From NCBI GenBank assembly GCA_026018925.1, contig JAKSZU010000009.1, positions 81,249,090-81,313,089 on the forward strand: 64,000 nt of DNA, in the 5' to 3' direction. Each line of letters opens with the position of its first letter. Positions within the stretch are counted from its first letter, which is position 1. This DNA comes from Tupaia tana. Its lineage: Eukaryota > Chordata > Mammalia > Scandentia > Tupaiidae. This document shows positions 23,581 to 33,292 of this stretch, in pieces. The notes under the pieces were generated by a model. That model saw nothing but the letters and a program-made list of their open reading frames with translations, was not told where the DNA came from and made no database searches. The translations under genes were made by a program, and so were the position numbers.

Positions 23581-23612
23581 TTGCTTCTGTCTATTAATTC
23601 TTTTTTTTTTTT

Positions 23613-23762
23613 AAGGTAGCCACACAATTTTATTTCAGGACTCTGTTCAAATTCCTTTGTATGAATTTAACATTGAAATGACTTCACACATCTTTGAAAC
23701 TAGCAGGCCATTTTATCACCTCTTCATTAATGATCATGGGGGTTCCTGTAGACAAAGTCTCC
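23613..23762 (-). other. Probable 3'-transduced segment of composite element 1
   Basis: Lies between the element's own A-rich end (about 23763-23815) and the final poly(A) (T run 23601-23612). On the minus strand it has AATAAA at 23634-23629, about 17-22 bp before the poly(A), as expected for a used polyadenylation site. One frame reads …MIINEEVIKWPASFKDV then stop, so it may be the last exon of a host gene at the source locus; I cannot name the gene. Confidence 0.6.
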
Positions 23763-24119
23763 TATTTTATTTTATTTTTTTTTCTTTACTATTTTTTTAT
23801 TATTTATTTATTATTATCATAATCTTGTTTATATTACATCGAATCACATATAACTTTACAGTGTATTACATTTCTTTTTCCAGAAGGAATACCATTCATA
23901 TCAGTCAATACAGAGACATTAAAATCCCCATCACCATCATTCAATAGCTTTTCATTTTTTTCAGATTATTATTCCAATTATTTTTTTAAACACTCAATCA
24001 CTATCTATAATTTTTCTTGTAAAAAGACTTTACTCAACATGAAATACTTCTCTAACCTGTCCAGTTGAGAATACCATACACGTCATCATCAACAGGTAAT
24101 AAACCATATCTGAATCCCA

Positions 24120-24720
24120 CTAATGTCATGCCTATTTGTTCTCTTGCTATCCTTCTCCATACTCTTCTCCTGTCCCATTCCACACTGTCTTTCCCCTCCC
24201 CCATCCTTGATTCCCTATCTCTCACCCTCAGCCATCTCCCATTCTCCTCCCACACTGTCTCTGGTATCTAAGCTTGCCCTCTATACTGTTTTTCCCCCAC
24301 ACCTTATTGAATCGCCACTGACCCTAAGCAATCCAAATACCCTCATAGCAAACACAGGTGATACACACATTTCCATGAACACAAGTCCAACTCTACGCAT
24401 CCTATAAAGTAGCACCTAGCTGTGGCTACATGTCCCACTACAGTCATTGAGTGGATATATATATATATATATATTATTTTTTTATTTTATTTTATTTTTT
24501 TTTCCTGAAACTTCTTTTTTTTTTTTTTTTTTTTTTTGGTAATTCAATTTACATTCCTTCCCTCAGCATCATCACAGCATACAAAATGCTATCTCCCATC
24601 CAGTACACACTGCACAGTGATTCAATCATGCCCATTACAAAAAAAAAAATTTTCCATTACTACTTCCTAGAATCACTCCCACCCCTCTTTCTGACCCTCT
24701 GTCCCTTCCCACCCTCCTTA
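24120..24720 (-). other. HAL1-type 3' end within composite element 1
   Basis: Minus-strand sequence parallels 45700-46200: GAGGGTGGGAAGGGACAGAG…, an internal A tract, AGTTTCAGGA, a TA-rich stretch, then ATGTAGCCACAGCTAGGTGC and CTACTTTATAGGATGCGTA. Same block order as in the complete HAL1, including the internal A tract at about 24510-24537. Confidence 0.85.
24451..24540. repeat. (TA)n and T-rich low-complexity tract
   Basis: TA repeat at 24457-24473, then T-rich sequence and a pure T run (24513-24537) that represents the internal A tract of the element. Confidence 0.9.
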
Positions 24721-25126
24721 ACAATAGGCAACATAGATTTTGTTCAGGGTTGGATTAAGGGTGGGTCTCGTGCAGTTCCGCAATTGTAGGTGAGTCTCCA
24801 TGTAATACAGTTTCATGCAAGCGTTTTTGGTAAGCAGAGATGATTATCAGTTGATGCGGCACAGCATCCATCTTGTGACCACCGGGAATGGTGTTGTGGG
24901 GATCTGCAGTGTGAGTTATCCTCGGGTATCTGGCTTCCTTAGGAATGGTGGAGTAGATCTTGTTTTTCCCTGAGGTAATGTAGGGCTGGTAACCATCATC
25001 TTCTCATTGTCCATAGGTAGAGAAAATCCTCCTATACAATATATTTCTCAATTGGTTTAAGACAGCTAAAGTTCCTTTTTGTTGCTTATAGTTGCAAGTT
25101 CTTAATCCTTGTTTTCAGCTTCAGTT

Positions 25127-26060
25127 TGCCGCCTGCAGCCTGCGGCCATGCTCAGGCCCGGTGGCCACGCGCAGTCCCGGCGGCCACACGCAGACTCGGG
25201 GGCCACGCGCAGGCCCGGCGGCCACACGCAGGCCCGGTGGCCAAACGCAGAAGCAGGTCCGGCAGCCATGCGCGGGCCTGGCAGCCACACGTAGGCCTGG
25301 GGGCCACGCGCAGGCCCGGCAGCCATGCTCAGGCCTGGCGGCCACACGCAGGCCCGGGGGCCACATGCAGGCCCGGTGGCTACATGCAGGTGCAGGCCCG
25401 GCTGCCACGCTCAGGCCCGGGGGCCACGTGCAGGCGCGGCGGCCATGCTCAGGCCCGGCGGCCATGCTCAGGCCCAGGGGCCACGCAATGGCCCAGGGGC
25501 CACGCGCAGTTCCGGTGGCCACGTGCAGGCCCAGGGGCCATGCGCAGGCCTGACGGCCACGTGCAGGCACCGGACCAGCTGCCACGCTCAGGCCCGGCGG
25601 CCATGCTCAGGCCCGGGGGCCACGCGCAGGCCCGGCGGTCACGCCCAGGCCCGGTGGCCACGTGCAGGCACAGGCCCGGCAGCCACGCTCAGGCGCAGGC
25701 CCGGCAGCCACGCGCAGGCCCGGGGGCCACGCCCAGGCCTGGCAGCCATGCACAGGCCCGGCGGCCACGCGCAGGCCCGGCTGCCATGCTCAGGCCCGGC
25801 TGCCATGCTCAGGCCCGGCGGCCACACGCAGGCACAGGCCCGGCGGCCACGCGCAGGCGCAGGCCTGGTGGCCACGCTCAGGCCCAGAGACCATGCACAG
25901 GCCCGGCGGCCACGCGCAGGTCCAGGGGCCACGCGCAGGCCTGGTGGCCACGCGCAGGCACAGGCCCAGCTGCCATGCTCAGGCCCGGGGGCCACGCTCA
26001 GGCCCGGGGTCCACGCGCAGGCCTGGCGGCCACGCGCAGGCACAGGCCTGGCAGCCACGC
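25127..26060 (-). repeat. GC-rich VNTR, 19-bp unit
   Basis: About 45 tandem units of CAGGCCCGGCGGCCACGCG (plus strand) with variants GGCTGCCATGCT and occasional 6-bp extensions (CAGGCA). Rich in CpG within an AT-rich region. Because 19 is not a multiple of 3 and stops are absent, long open frames run through it on both strands (up to 383 codons on plus); these are repeat artefacts. Confidence 0.95.
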
Positions 26061-26257
26061 GCCATCACCGAGAGGCAGCAGGGGCCGGGCGGCCTGGGCT
26101 GTGGAATGCGAAACAGAGCCCACCCCTGGCTGGCGCCCACCCTGGGCCAGAGAGGCAGCGGGGGCCGGTCGGCCCGGGCCGTGGAACGCGAAGTGGCGCC
26201 CACCCCGGGCCAGCACCCGCCCCGGGCTGGCAGCCAGAGCCCCGCGCGGCACGCAGC
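26061..26257 (-). other. GC-rich 5' leader of composite element 1
   Basis: Two diverged copies of a block containing GGGGCCGG(G/T)CGGCC and GTGGAA(T/C)GCGAA, about 80 bp apart, forming the 5' end next to the target duplication. May act as the promoter region by analogy with other CpG-rich retroelement 5' ends; this is inference. Confidence 0.6.
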
Positions 26258-26273
26258 TCTGTCTATTAATTCT

Positions 26274-27241
26274 TTAGTTTTCTTGGAGCAGTACTTTCTT
26301 CAGGGTTTCTTGAAAAGCTGGTCTGGTGTTGGCAAATTCTTTCAGGTTTTGTTCGTCTGAGAAGATTTTAATCTTTTTTTTTCCCATATGAAGGATTATC
26401 TTGCAGGATATAATAGTCTTGGTTGAAATTGTTTCTCTCTTAAAACTTTCAATACGTCTGCTCATTCTTTCCTTGCTTGTATTGTTTCTGTTCAGCAGTC
26501 CGGCGTTAGCCTGATGGGATGGCCTTCGTAAGTCACTTCTCGTTTCTCTCTTGCCAGTTTTAGTATCATGTCTTTATCTGTGGTCTTGGACAGTCTGCCT
26601 AAGATGTGCCTTGGGGAAGATCTTCTGGGGTTGATTCTATTTGGGGTCCTTTGTATTTTTTGGGTCTGGATGGTTGAGTGCCTCTCTAGACTTGGGAAAT
26701 TTTCTTCCAGGATTTCATGGAATAGATTTTCCATGCCGATATTAGTTTCTTCACCTTCTGGGCTGCCAATTATTCTGATGTTTGGGTGTCTAATGAAGTC
26801 TAGTATTTCTCGTATATTATCCTCGTGGGTTTTTTTTGTTATTTTCTCAATCTTTTTGGTGTTTTTTTCTAGGTCAGAGTTTTTATCTTCTACATCAGAG
26901 ATTCGATCTTCAGCATGGTTTAATCGACTTTTAATACTTTCAAGAGAGTCTTTGATTTCCTGTATTACAGACTTTTATCTCTATTAGTTCCACCTGAATC
27001 TCAGAGTGTCCATTTCTTCTTTCATGTCCTGGAAGGACTTCCTAATCTACTGTAGCTTGTTGTCTCTTTTCTGTTCCAATTCATAGAATTTGGTAACCAT
27101 GAATGTTTGAAAGTGTTTGTCTGACATTTTGGTAACTTCCTCCATGTTTATGAGAGATGGAGGGGAGTTACCATTTTCCTTTGATGGAGACATATTTCCT
27201 TGTTTATTCAGACCTGAGGCTCTCCTTCTATTTCTAGTCAT
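26274..27241 (-). pseudogene. L1-2 ORF1
   Basis: L1 ORF1 (RNA-binding trimeric chaperone). N-terminus MTRNRRRASGLNKQGNMSPS at 27241, coiled coil down to about 26800, RNA-recognition and C-terminal domains at 26734-26274 with FHEILEENFPSLERHS, SSPRHILGRLSKTTDKDMIL and a final KVLLQEN. Several stops and frameshifts divide it into pieces. Confidence 0.9.
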
Positions 27242-27890
27242 TGGAAGATGTATTCACTTTTGAATACCTCTTACAGGAATGTTCTTCCGACTAGGAGTGA
27301 GTGTGTTTCCCTTTTGCTGTGAATTGATGTTTGCTGAAGTCTCTCTTTTGTTGTTTTTACCAATGTGGTCTCAAGAGAGGTACTCTACTGAGGTGTCTGA
27401 AAAGAAGTATCTCCTTTTTCACAGGTGGATTAGTACAAGGGAGAATCTCAGAGAAACTTACATTCCTAGGGAATTTCAGATATCTGATTATAGACCTGTC
27501 TAGTCCCTCTGGAAGGATGGAAGATGAAGAGGAGAGGATAATAGGTGAAAGAAAAGACAACACAGAGAAATAAAGAAAAAGTTGTGGGCCGTGCTTAACG
27601 GCACAGTGTGTGATTTCACCAGAGGCCTGGAGCTGGGCTAGATGCCAGGAAAGGACAGGCTGTGGGAGGAGGAAGACCAGGGAATTAACAAGAGAATGGA
27701 GACGTGCAAAAATCAAAAGCAGAAAAAACTAGCTACCTACCTAGTGGGTGGGGTCTTGGGCTGGGGGTCCTGAAAGTGAGGCGGGGGGACAGAGATGTCC
27801 CTGCCTCAATGTCCCTTGCTGGCCAGAGGCCTGGAGCTGGGTCTGTCACCTGTTGTAGGGAAAAGACAGGCTGTGGGAGGAGGAAGACCT
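27242..27890 (-). promoter_or_regulatory. L1-2 5' UTR with repeated unit
   Basis: A block beginning CCAGAGGCCTGGAGCTGGG and ending CTGTGGGAGGAGGAAGACC occurs at 27619-27678 and again at 27823-27889, about 205 bp apart. The second ends exactly at the target duplication. This is the expected design of an L1 promoter made of tandem monomers. Confidence 0.75.
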
Positions 27891-28180
27891 CTACTTTTAA
27901 TACTTTCGAGGGGGGTTTTAATTTCCTGTGTCACATTCTTCATCTCCAACAAATCCATTTGATTCTTTTTAAAGGTGTTTATTTCTTCTTTCAAATCATG
28001 AAAGGATGTCCTCATCTCCTGGAGCTCAGTGTCTCTTTTCTCTTGCATCTCAATTAGTTTGGTCACTACAAAAATTCTGAACTGCTTATCAGACATGTCC
28101 ACGACTTCCATTGTGTTGTTTGTGGGTGATGTAGAATTGAAGTTTTCCTTTGGGGGAGAGACATTTTGTTGGTTGCTCAT
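27891..28180 (-). pseudogene. L1-1 ORF1 N-terminal part
   Basis: MSNQQNVSPPKENFNSTSPT start at 28180, MSDKQFRIFVVTKLIEMQEK and the first coiled-coil heptads to 27906; continues at 19128 beyond L1-2. Confidence 0.85.
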
Positions 28181-28570
28181 ATTTCTTGTGCCTCTGTGAT
28201 AGTTTCTAGTTATCTGGTGGTCTATATGTTCCTTCCTAAATTATTCAAGCTATCTCTGAGCATTCAAAGGTGCGCAGGAGTAGAAAATTGGCTATCTCTC
28301 TTCTGCTCTCCTTCCCTGTTGCTCACCAGTACCTGCCAGTGTTGTCACTGGTCCTGGGTGACCCAAAGTCCTCCGTTTCCAAAGAGCAGGTGTGCCTCCA
28401 ACTGAGCTGCTGAGCTTCACCTCACGAGTAAAGAAAAGATCACATAGCATGCAATGGGCACCGTTGCTATCCAAAACATTGAAGTCCTGAGAGTCCAAAG
28501 GTGAGTGGGAATGGGGATAAGCCATGGGTCCTGGCCTTTAGGGCCTGCAGCCACAGGCAGCCTGGCCTCT
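28181..28570 (-). other. L1-1 5' UTR-like sequence
   Basis: GC-moderate sequence directly upstream of L1-1 ORF1. No open frame of note. Ends where the HAL1 copy's T tract begins. Confidence 0.5.
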
Positions 28571-30625
28571 GGCAAGGCCGCTAGTTTTTTTTTTTTTTTT
28601 TTCTTTTTCTTTTTTTTTCCTCCTGAATTTTAAAAAAATTAATTAATTTACATTCATTTCCTAAGCATTGTCACAGCATCCAAAATGTGATTTCCCATCC
28701 AGAATATACTGCATAGTGGCTTAATCATGCATATTATCATCAATAATTTTCCATATCTAGTTATATATATATATTTACCCCTATGTCTGACCCTCTGCCC
28801 TTTCCCACCCTCTTCTCACACTATCTCTGGTGTCTACAGTTGTCTTTCATTCCTTCCCCCCTTCACACATCTTATTGATCACACAATTGCTTAAATAATC
28901 TAACTACTTTCAAGAGCAAGTTCAGCTGGTAATTTCAAGAAAAGCAGTTTTGAATTGATAAGGAAATTTGCTTAAATCTTAAAGCCTGGAAATAGGTTAG
29001 TATTCTGTTCAAATAGTAGGTACATGAACCTATTGACAGCTCAAGACAGGACAAAAACTCTTAAAACTGGACAACACAGCCTAGAAGAAAAGCAGCAACA
29101 CTTTAGTCAAAAGTCACAGAATGCTATTTCACCAGTTCAATATTATGTACTTAATCTATCTTCTATTGTGGTTCAATCTTCCCGATTGAATTCTGGGATA
29201 TAATATTCAACTCCAGTCTTTTCCCTATGATTAAGATGGCCATTTTCTTAGGTTTTGAACTCTTATTTCTGTGTGTCTGCATTTAATTTTCTGGACATAG
29301 CACTCCCTTGAGAACTTCTTGGAGATATGGTCTGCTGCTGGTAAATTCTTTCAGGTTTTGTTTATCTGAGAATGTTCTTGTATTTTGTTTCCATACGAAG
29401 GATAATCTTGCTGGGTACAGTATTCTTCATTGAAATTGCTTTTCCCTTAACACTTTGAATATATTTTCCCATTCTTTCCTCGCTCACATTGTTTCTGATG
29501 AGAGGTCTGCTGTTAGTCTGATGGGATATCCTTTGTGCATAATTTACCACTTCTCTCTTGCCAATGTTAGTATCTTGTCTTTGTCTGTGGTTTTGGTCAA
29601 TCTGGCTATAATGTGTCTTGGAGAAGATCTTCGTGGGTTGATTCTATTTGGGGTCCTTTGTATTTCTTGGGACTGGATCTTTGAGTGCCTCTCTAGGTTT
29701 GGAAAGTTTTCTTACAGGATTTCATGGAATAAATTATCAATGCCCTCATGAGTCTCTTCACCTTCGGGGATGCCAATTATCGGATGTTTGATGGTATCTA
29801 GTGTTTCTTGTATATTATTCTCATTTTTGGGAGCCATTTTCTCAGTCTTTGTGGTGGATTTTTCTAGGCCAGCAATTTTCTCTTCTATACCTGAGATTCT
29901 ATTTTCTGTATGATCTAGTCTGCTTTTTTTTTTTGGAGAGGTTTTTCGCTATAGGGTGCGTGCGCTCTCCAGACAGACAGAGAGAGACATAGAGACAGAA
30001 AGCGAGAAATCACCCCCCAGGGGGAATGGTCACGCCGCAATCCCTTCTCCTCCATTCTCCTCTCGGGATCTTGGGCACGCACGCACACGCGCCCGGCGTG
30101 AGTTCTAAGCCACCGGGTCCAGGACGCGAACCGCGGTCGACTACGTGGGAGTCCAGCGACATAGCCATTACGCTAACTGCTGGTTCCCTAGTCTGCTTTT
30201 AATACTTTCAAGGGAGATTTTGACTTCTTGTATTATAGCCTTCATCTCTAACAGGTCCATTTGATTCTTTTTTAAAGTGTGTAATTCCTCTTTTAGATCT
30301 TGCAAGAATTTCCTCACCTCCTGGAACTCGTCAGCTCCTTTCTCCTTTCTCTTCTACAGTTCCTTGCCTCTCTTCTCTTCCATCTCTGTTAGCTTCACCG
30401 TTACGAATGTTCTAAATTTTTTATCAGACATTTCCATGATTTCCATTGAACTGTCTGTGGATGAAGAGGAGTTATTCTTTTCCCTTGGAGGAGAGGTATT
30501 TTCTTGCTTTCCCATATTTCTTGTGGCCCAGTGGTAATTTCTAGTCATCTGATGGATGTTGTGTTTCTTCTCAAACTTGAAATTTAATCACTTGAGATTG
30601 TGGGCTAGAGACTGAATTATCAGTG
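28571..30625 (-). mobile_element. HAL1 copy 2, decayed (ORF1 and 3' UTR only)
   Basis: Minus strand: poly(A) seen as T tract 28585-28620, 3' UTR 28620-29290, ORF1 29290-30548, short 5' sequence to about 30625. ORF1 passes straight into the same 3' UTR sequence as in the complete HAL1 (AATAAGAGT, GAATATTATATCCCAGAATT), with no ORF2 between. ORF1 is broken: open pieces encode TRNYHWATRNMGKQENTSPP and MGKYIQSVKGKAISMKN. Split by SINE-A at 29928-30187. Confidence 0.85.
29928..30187 (-). mobile_element. SINE-A copy, GCG B-box subtype, in HAL1 copy 2
   Basis: Perfect duplication CTAGTCTGCTTTT at 29915-29927 and 30188-30200. Head retains GGTCGACTACGTGGGAGTCC on the plus strand and the CGCGAACC subtype mark. 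Confidence 0.95.
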
Positions 30626-31040
30626 GAAAATCTTCATTTTTTCTTATTCCCCTGAAATCAGTAGTTCTCAGGAGCTATGAAAGTGTCTTCTGAAGGCCTG
30701 TTCCCTTGCATCTCCACTCAAGTTTGCTCTAAAAAATAAAGTTTAGCAATTTAAAAGAAGGTAAAAATGATAAAAAAAAAATGAGGGTAATCATGGAGAA
30801 GTTCCCAAATGGCAGAACTGACTTTCTTTCCCAGCTCTGTGGAGCTCCACATGTGAGGGTTGCACCCAATGACTGTTACAGGTGTTTCTTGACAGCGGTG
30901 GTGTGTAGTGCCCTATACAACTCAGCAGACTGTCTCCCTTTCATTTTAGCAGGTTTATATTCAGTGAAGGATGGAAATATATAAGAATAAACCAAAGTGA
31001 TAGAGTTAACTGAGCATTTAATAACATGAAACAAGTACAG
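30626..31040. other. Unassigned sequence beside HAL1 copy 2
   Basis: May hold further 5' UTR of L1-1 or of the HAL1 copy; no clear boundary or open frame. Confidence 0.35.
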
Positions 31041-31242
31041 GGCCAGTGGTGGTACAGTGGTGCTGCAACTGGACACACATAGGAAAGGTCCTGGGTTTAC
31101 ATCCTAGGACCTCTCAGGGCACGCTGGGCACACCTGCACATGTACCTGGCATATTTTTCAAACTTCCTAGGCCAGGATTTGAACTGCTTGATTGGCCATG
31201 TGGGATCAAGTTCCCTTAACCACTAGGACACAGGACTGGCCC
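31041..31242. mobile_element. SINE-D head (+) abutting SINE-C (-)
   Basis: 31041-31120 is a plus-strand SINE-D head; 31121-31242 is a minus-strand SINE ending CACAGGACTGGCCC. The two tRNA-like heads face outward, an inverted arrangement. Confidence 0.6.
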
Positions 31243-31394
31243 AGCATTAACATGTTACATAAATGAATACTGTGGGTCTTTGGAGGGGGGTGCAAGGAGG
31301 AAATGAGGGTAGGTGATAGGTTAGGAAGGGTTGGTAGAAAATGGGGGCATTTTAGCTGTAAAAAGGTGAATGAATGTATCTCATAACATTGTTG

Positions 31395-31572
31395 GTTAGG
31401 GTCTGGCAGGTGGTGTGGTGGTTAAGGCACTTGGATTCTCACACGGCTGACCATGTTTCAAGTCCTGGACCTGGTGGCTTGCTTTCTCACTTTCCCTTCC
31501 TCTTTCTCTCTGGTCAAATAAAATAATAATAAACAAAATAAAATAAATAATTCTTAAAAAAAAACACATGTT
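31395..31572 (+). mobile_element. SINE-B copy
   Basis: Head GGTCTGGCAGGTGGTGTGGT, CT-rich middle, GGTCAAATAAAATAATAATA tail and A-run; TGTTGGTTA occurs at both ends (31390 and 31569), probable target duplication. Confidence 0.8.
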
Positions 31573-31589
31573 GGTTAAGTCATATAATA

Positions 31590-32306
31590 CGTTTTAGGCT
31601 GAATTATGTCTCTCCATAATTCATGTGTTGACGCTTCTAACCCCAGTACCTTAGAGTGTGAAGGCATATGGAGACAGGGCCTTTAAAGAGATGATCAAGG
31701 GAACCAGCAGTTAGTGTAATGGCTATGTCGCTGGACTCCCACGTAGTCGACCGCGGTTCGCGTCTTGGACCCGGTGGCTTACAACTCACGCCGGGCGCGT
31801 GTGCGTGCGTGCCCAAGATCCCGAGAGGAGAATGGAGGAGAAGGGATTGCGGCGTGGCCATCCCCCCTGGGGGGTGATTTCTCGCTTTCTGTCTCTATGT
31901 CTCTCTCTGTCTGTCTGGCGAGCGCACGCGCCCTATAGCGAAAAACCTCTCCAAAAAAAAAAAAAAAAAAAAAAAGAGATGATCAAGTTAATATGAATCT
32001 GTCTTGTGTCTTTACAAGGAATTTTTTCCTTCTGAAATTTTCTGTAAACCTAATACTTCCTCTGAATAATGAGGAAATTTGGACACACAGACAGACACCA
32101 AAGATGTGTGCACACAATGTGAGGACACAGTGAGAAGGTGGCCATCAGTAAATCAAGGACAGAGGCCTCAGACTAAAATGAACCCTGCCGATATCTTGAT
32201 CTTGAACTTCTGGCCTCTAGAAAGAACTGTGAGAAAAATTTCTGTTGTCTAAGCCACAAAGTCAGTGGTATTTTGTTATGGTAGCCTGAACAAACTAATA
32301 CAAACA
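31590..32306 (+). mobile_element. MaLR LTR (MLT1/MST type)
   Basis: ATTATGTCTCTCCATAATTC at the start, ACAATGTGAGGACACAGTGA and GGTGGCCATCAGTAAATCAA in the middle and TATTTTGTTATGGTAGCCTG at the end are hallmark blocks of MaLR LTRs. Solo LTR, split by a SINE-A. Confidence 0.85.
31700..31972 (+). mobile_element. SINE-A copy, GCG B-box subtype, in MaLR LTR
   Basis: Starts GGGAACCAGCAG; B box GGTTCGCGTC; perfect duplication AAAGAGATGATCAAG at 31685-31699 and 31973-31987. Very close to the subtype consensus. Confidence 0.95.
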
Positions 32307-32785
32307 TGTAAAGTATTTGGCACAATACCCATCCTAAGGTATGGTATTAAGTACTTAATAATTGACTCCAATCCAATTAGAGCTCTTGATATAGAAAACT
32401 ATACTTTCTGGACTGGTTTCTGGATATGAAATGCAGATCTCATTAAAATTTAAAAGTTTTTTGAAATCCAAGCATGATTTTTGACACTAATATACAAAGA
32501 ATTGGCTTAGCAAAAATATATTTCATGAAATTGGTTTTCTTTTCCCCTTATTTTCAAATATTACCTGTTGTTTGGTCTTTTCCTACAATATTATTTTTGC
32601 CTTGTGAACCATCTATGATAGTCAAAAACTTTTCTTACTTTAGAAAACTTAGAAAATAAACAAAATAATAGAAAAATTTAAAAAAATGATTGATATGGAA
32701 ATATCCAGAGACAACTATAATCAATGTTCCAATTTCCTTACACTTTTTCTATGCAAAAATTATAACATGGAAAAAACCATACTCT
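32307..32785. other. No recognised feature
   Basis: AT-rich; no repeats, RNA genes or credible open frames seen. Confidence 0.5.
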
Positions 32786-32987
32786 GGGGCTGGCCCTGTG
32801 TCCTAGTGATTAAGGGAGCCAGATTCTATGTGGCTGACCGTGGTTCAAATTCTGGCACAACTTGAAAACACACTGGGCACATGTGTATGTGTATCCAATA
32901 ATCCTGACAAGATGGAGAAATGGAGAAGATGAGATGGTTTATTTCTTGTTTTGTGTCTTTATTTCTGTTTTCCTGGCATATATTTCC
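32786..32987 (+). mobile_element. SINE-C copy
   Basis: Clear SINE-C head GGGGCTGGCCCTGTGTCCTA with B box GGTTCAAATTC, body CACACTGGGCACATGTG. Its 3' end is interrupted by the next SINE. Confidence 0.8.
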
Positions 32988-32997
32988 CATCCTTTCA

Positions 32998-33230
32998 CTT
33001 TTTTTAAGAGAGCTTTTTGCTACGGGGCAAGTGCCCTCACCAGAAAGAGAGACAGAAAACAAGAAATCACACTGCAATCCTTTCTCCTTTATTCTCTTCT
33101 TGGGATTTTTGGCACACACACATGCACACATGCCTGGTGTGAGTTTTAAGCTGCCAGGTCTGGGACTCGAACCATGGTCAACTATGTGGTAGTTCAGCAA
33201 TGTAACTACTACACCATATGCTGGTCCCCT
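32998..33230 (-). mobile_element. SINE-A' copy
   Basis: Minus-strand copy flanked by CATCCTTTCA at 32988-32997 and 33231-33240. It lacks the CCCCCAGGGG part of the body. Confidence 0.85.
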
Positions 33231-33292
33231 CATCCTTTCATTTTTTTAATCTTTCAATTGAGGTATACAAATGGAAAAGTGCACAGATTGAG

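Larger units (their letters stand above)
23604..26257 (-). mobile_element. Composite VNTR retroelement 1 (SVA-like design)
   Basis: Inserted in L1-2 between ORF1 and ORF2, with perfect 18-bp duplication TCTGTCTATTAATTCTTT at 23586-23603 and 26258-26275. Minus-strand order 5' to 3': GC-rich leader (26257-26065), 19-bp-unit VNTR (26060-25127), a unique core (25126-24720), sequence matching the HAL1 3' end at 45700-46200 (24720-24120), L1 3' UTR (24120-23815), A-rich tract, a 145-bp extra segment with its own AATAAA, then poly(A). It has no protein-coding capacity and must have used L1 enzymes. I know of no named family like it outside the ape SVA/LAVA group, which has different parts. Confidence 0.85.
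19144..27890 (-). mobile_element. L1-2: nearly full-length LINE-1 inserted in L1-1 ORF1
   Basis: Bounded by the perfect 15-bp duplication CTACTTTTAATACTT at 19129-19143 and 27891-27905. Minus strand: 5' UTR 27242-27890, ORF1 26274-27241, ORF2 from about 23575 down to 19790, 3' UTR to 19160 and a short A-rich tail. Subtracting a SINE (about 290 bp) and the composite insertion (2654 bp plus duplication) leaves roughly 5.8 kb, a full L1 length. Frames are broken by stops and indels, so it is inactive, but it is younger than L1-1. Confidence 0.95.
12473..28570 (-). mobile_element. L1-1: old near full-length LINE-1, multiply interrupted
   Basis: Minus strand. 3' UTR at about 12473-12975, ORF2 from about 18100 down to 12980, ORF1 in two parts (18510-19143 and 27891-28180) and 5' UTR-like sequence to about 28570. 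ORF2 shows an endonuclease block with GDINTSLSSLD near 17650, a reverse transcriptase block with [10 protein letters not shown] near 14930 and the conserved C-terminal region at 12975-13510. Stops and frameshifts break all frames, so it is inactive. Later arrivals: SINE-A (14356-14612), opposite-strand L1 (16346-17400), SINE-A (18232-18504), L1-2 (19144-27890). Confidence 0.9.

Noticed and set aside
25127-26060. CRISPR-like array of short repeats
   Set aside because: Units are contiguous with no spacers, and the host is a mammal. It is a VNTR.
25126-26277. 383-codon open frame, and long frames on the other strand, in GC-rich sequence
   Set aside because: They run through a 19-bp VNTR with no stop codons in any frame; the peptide is a simple R/P/G/A/H repeat with no independent start, and similar frames exist on both strands. 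Repeat artefact.
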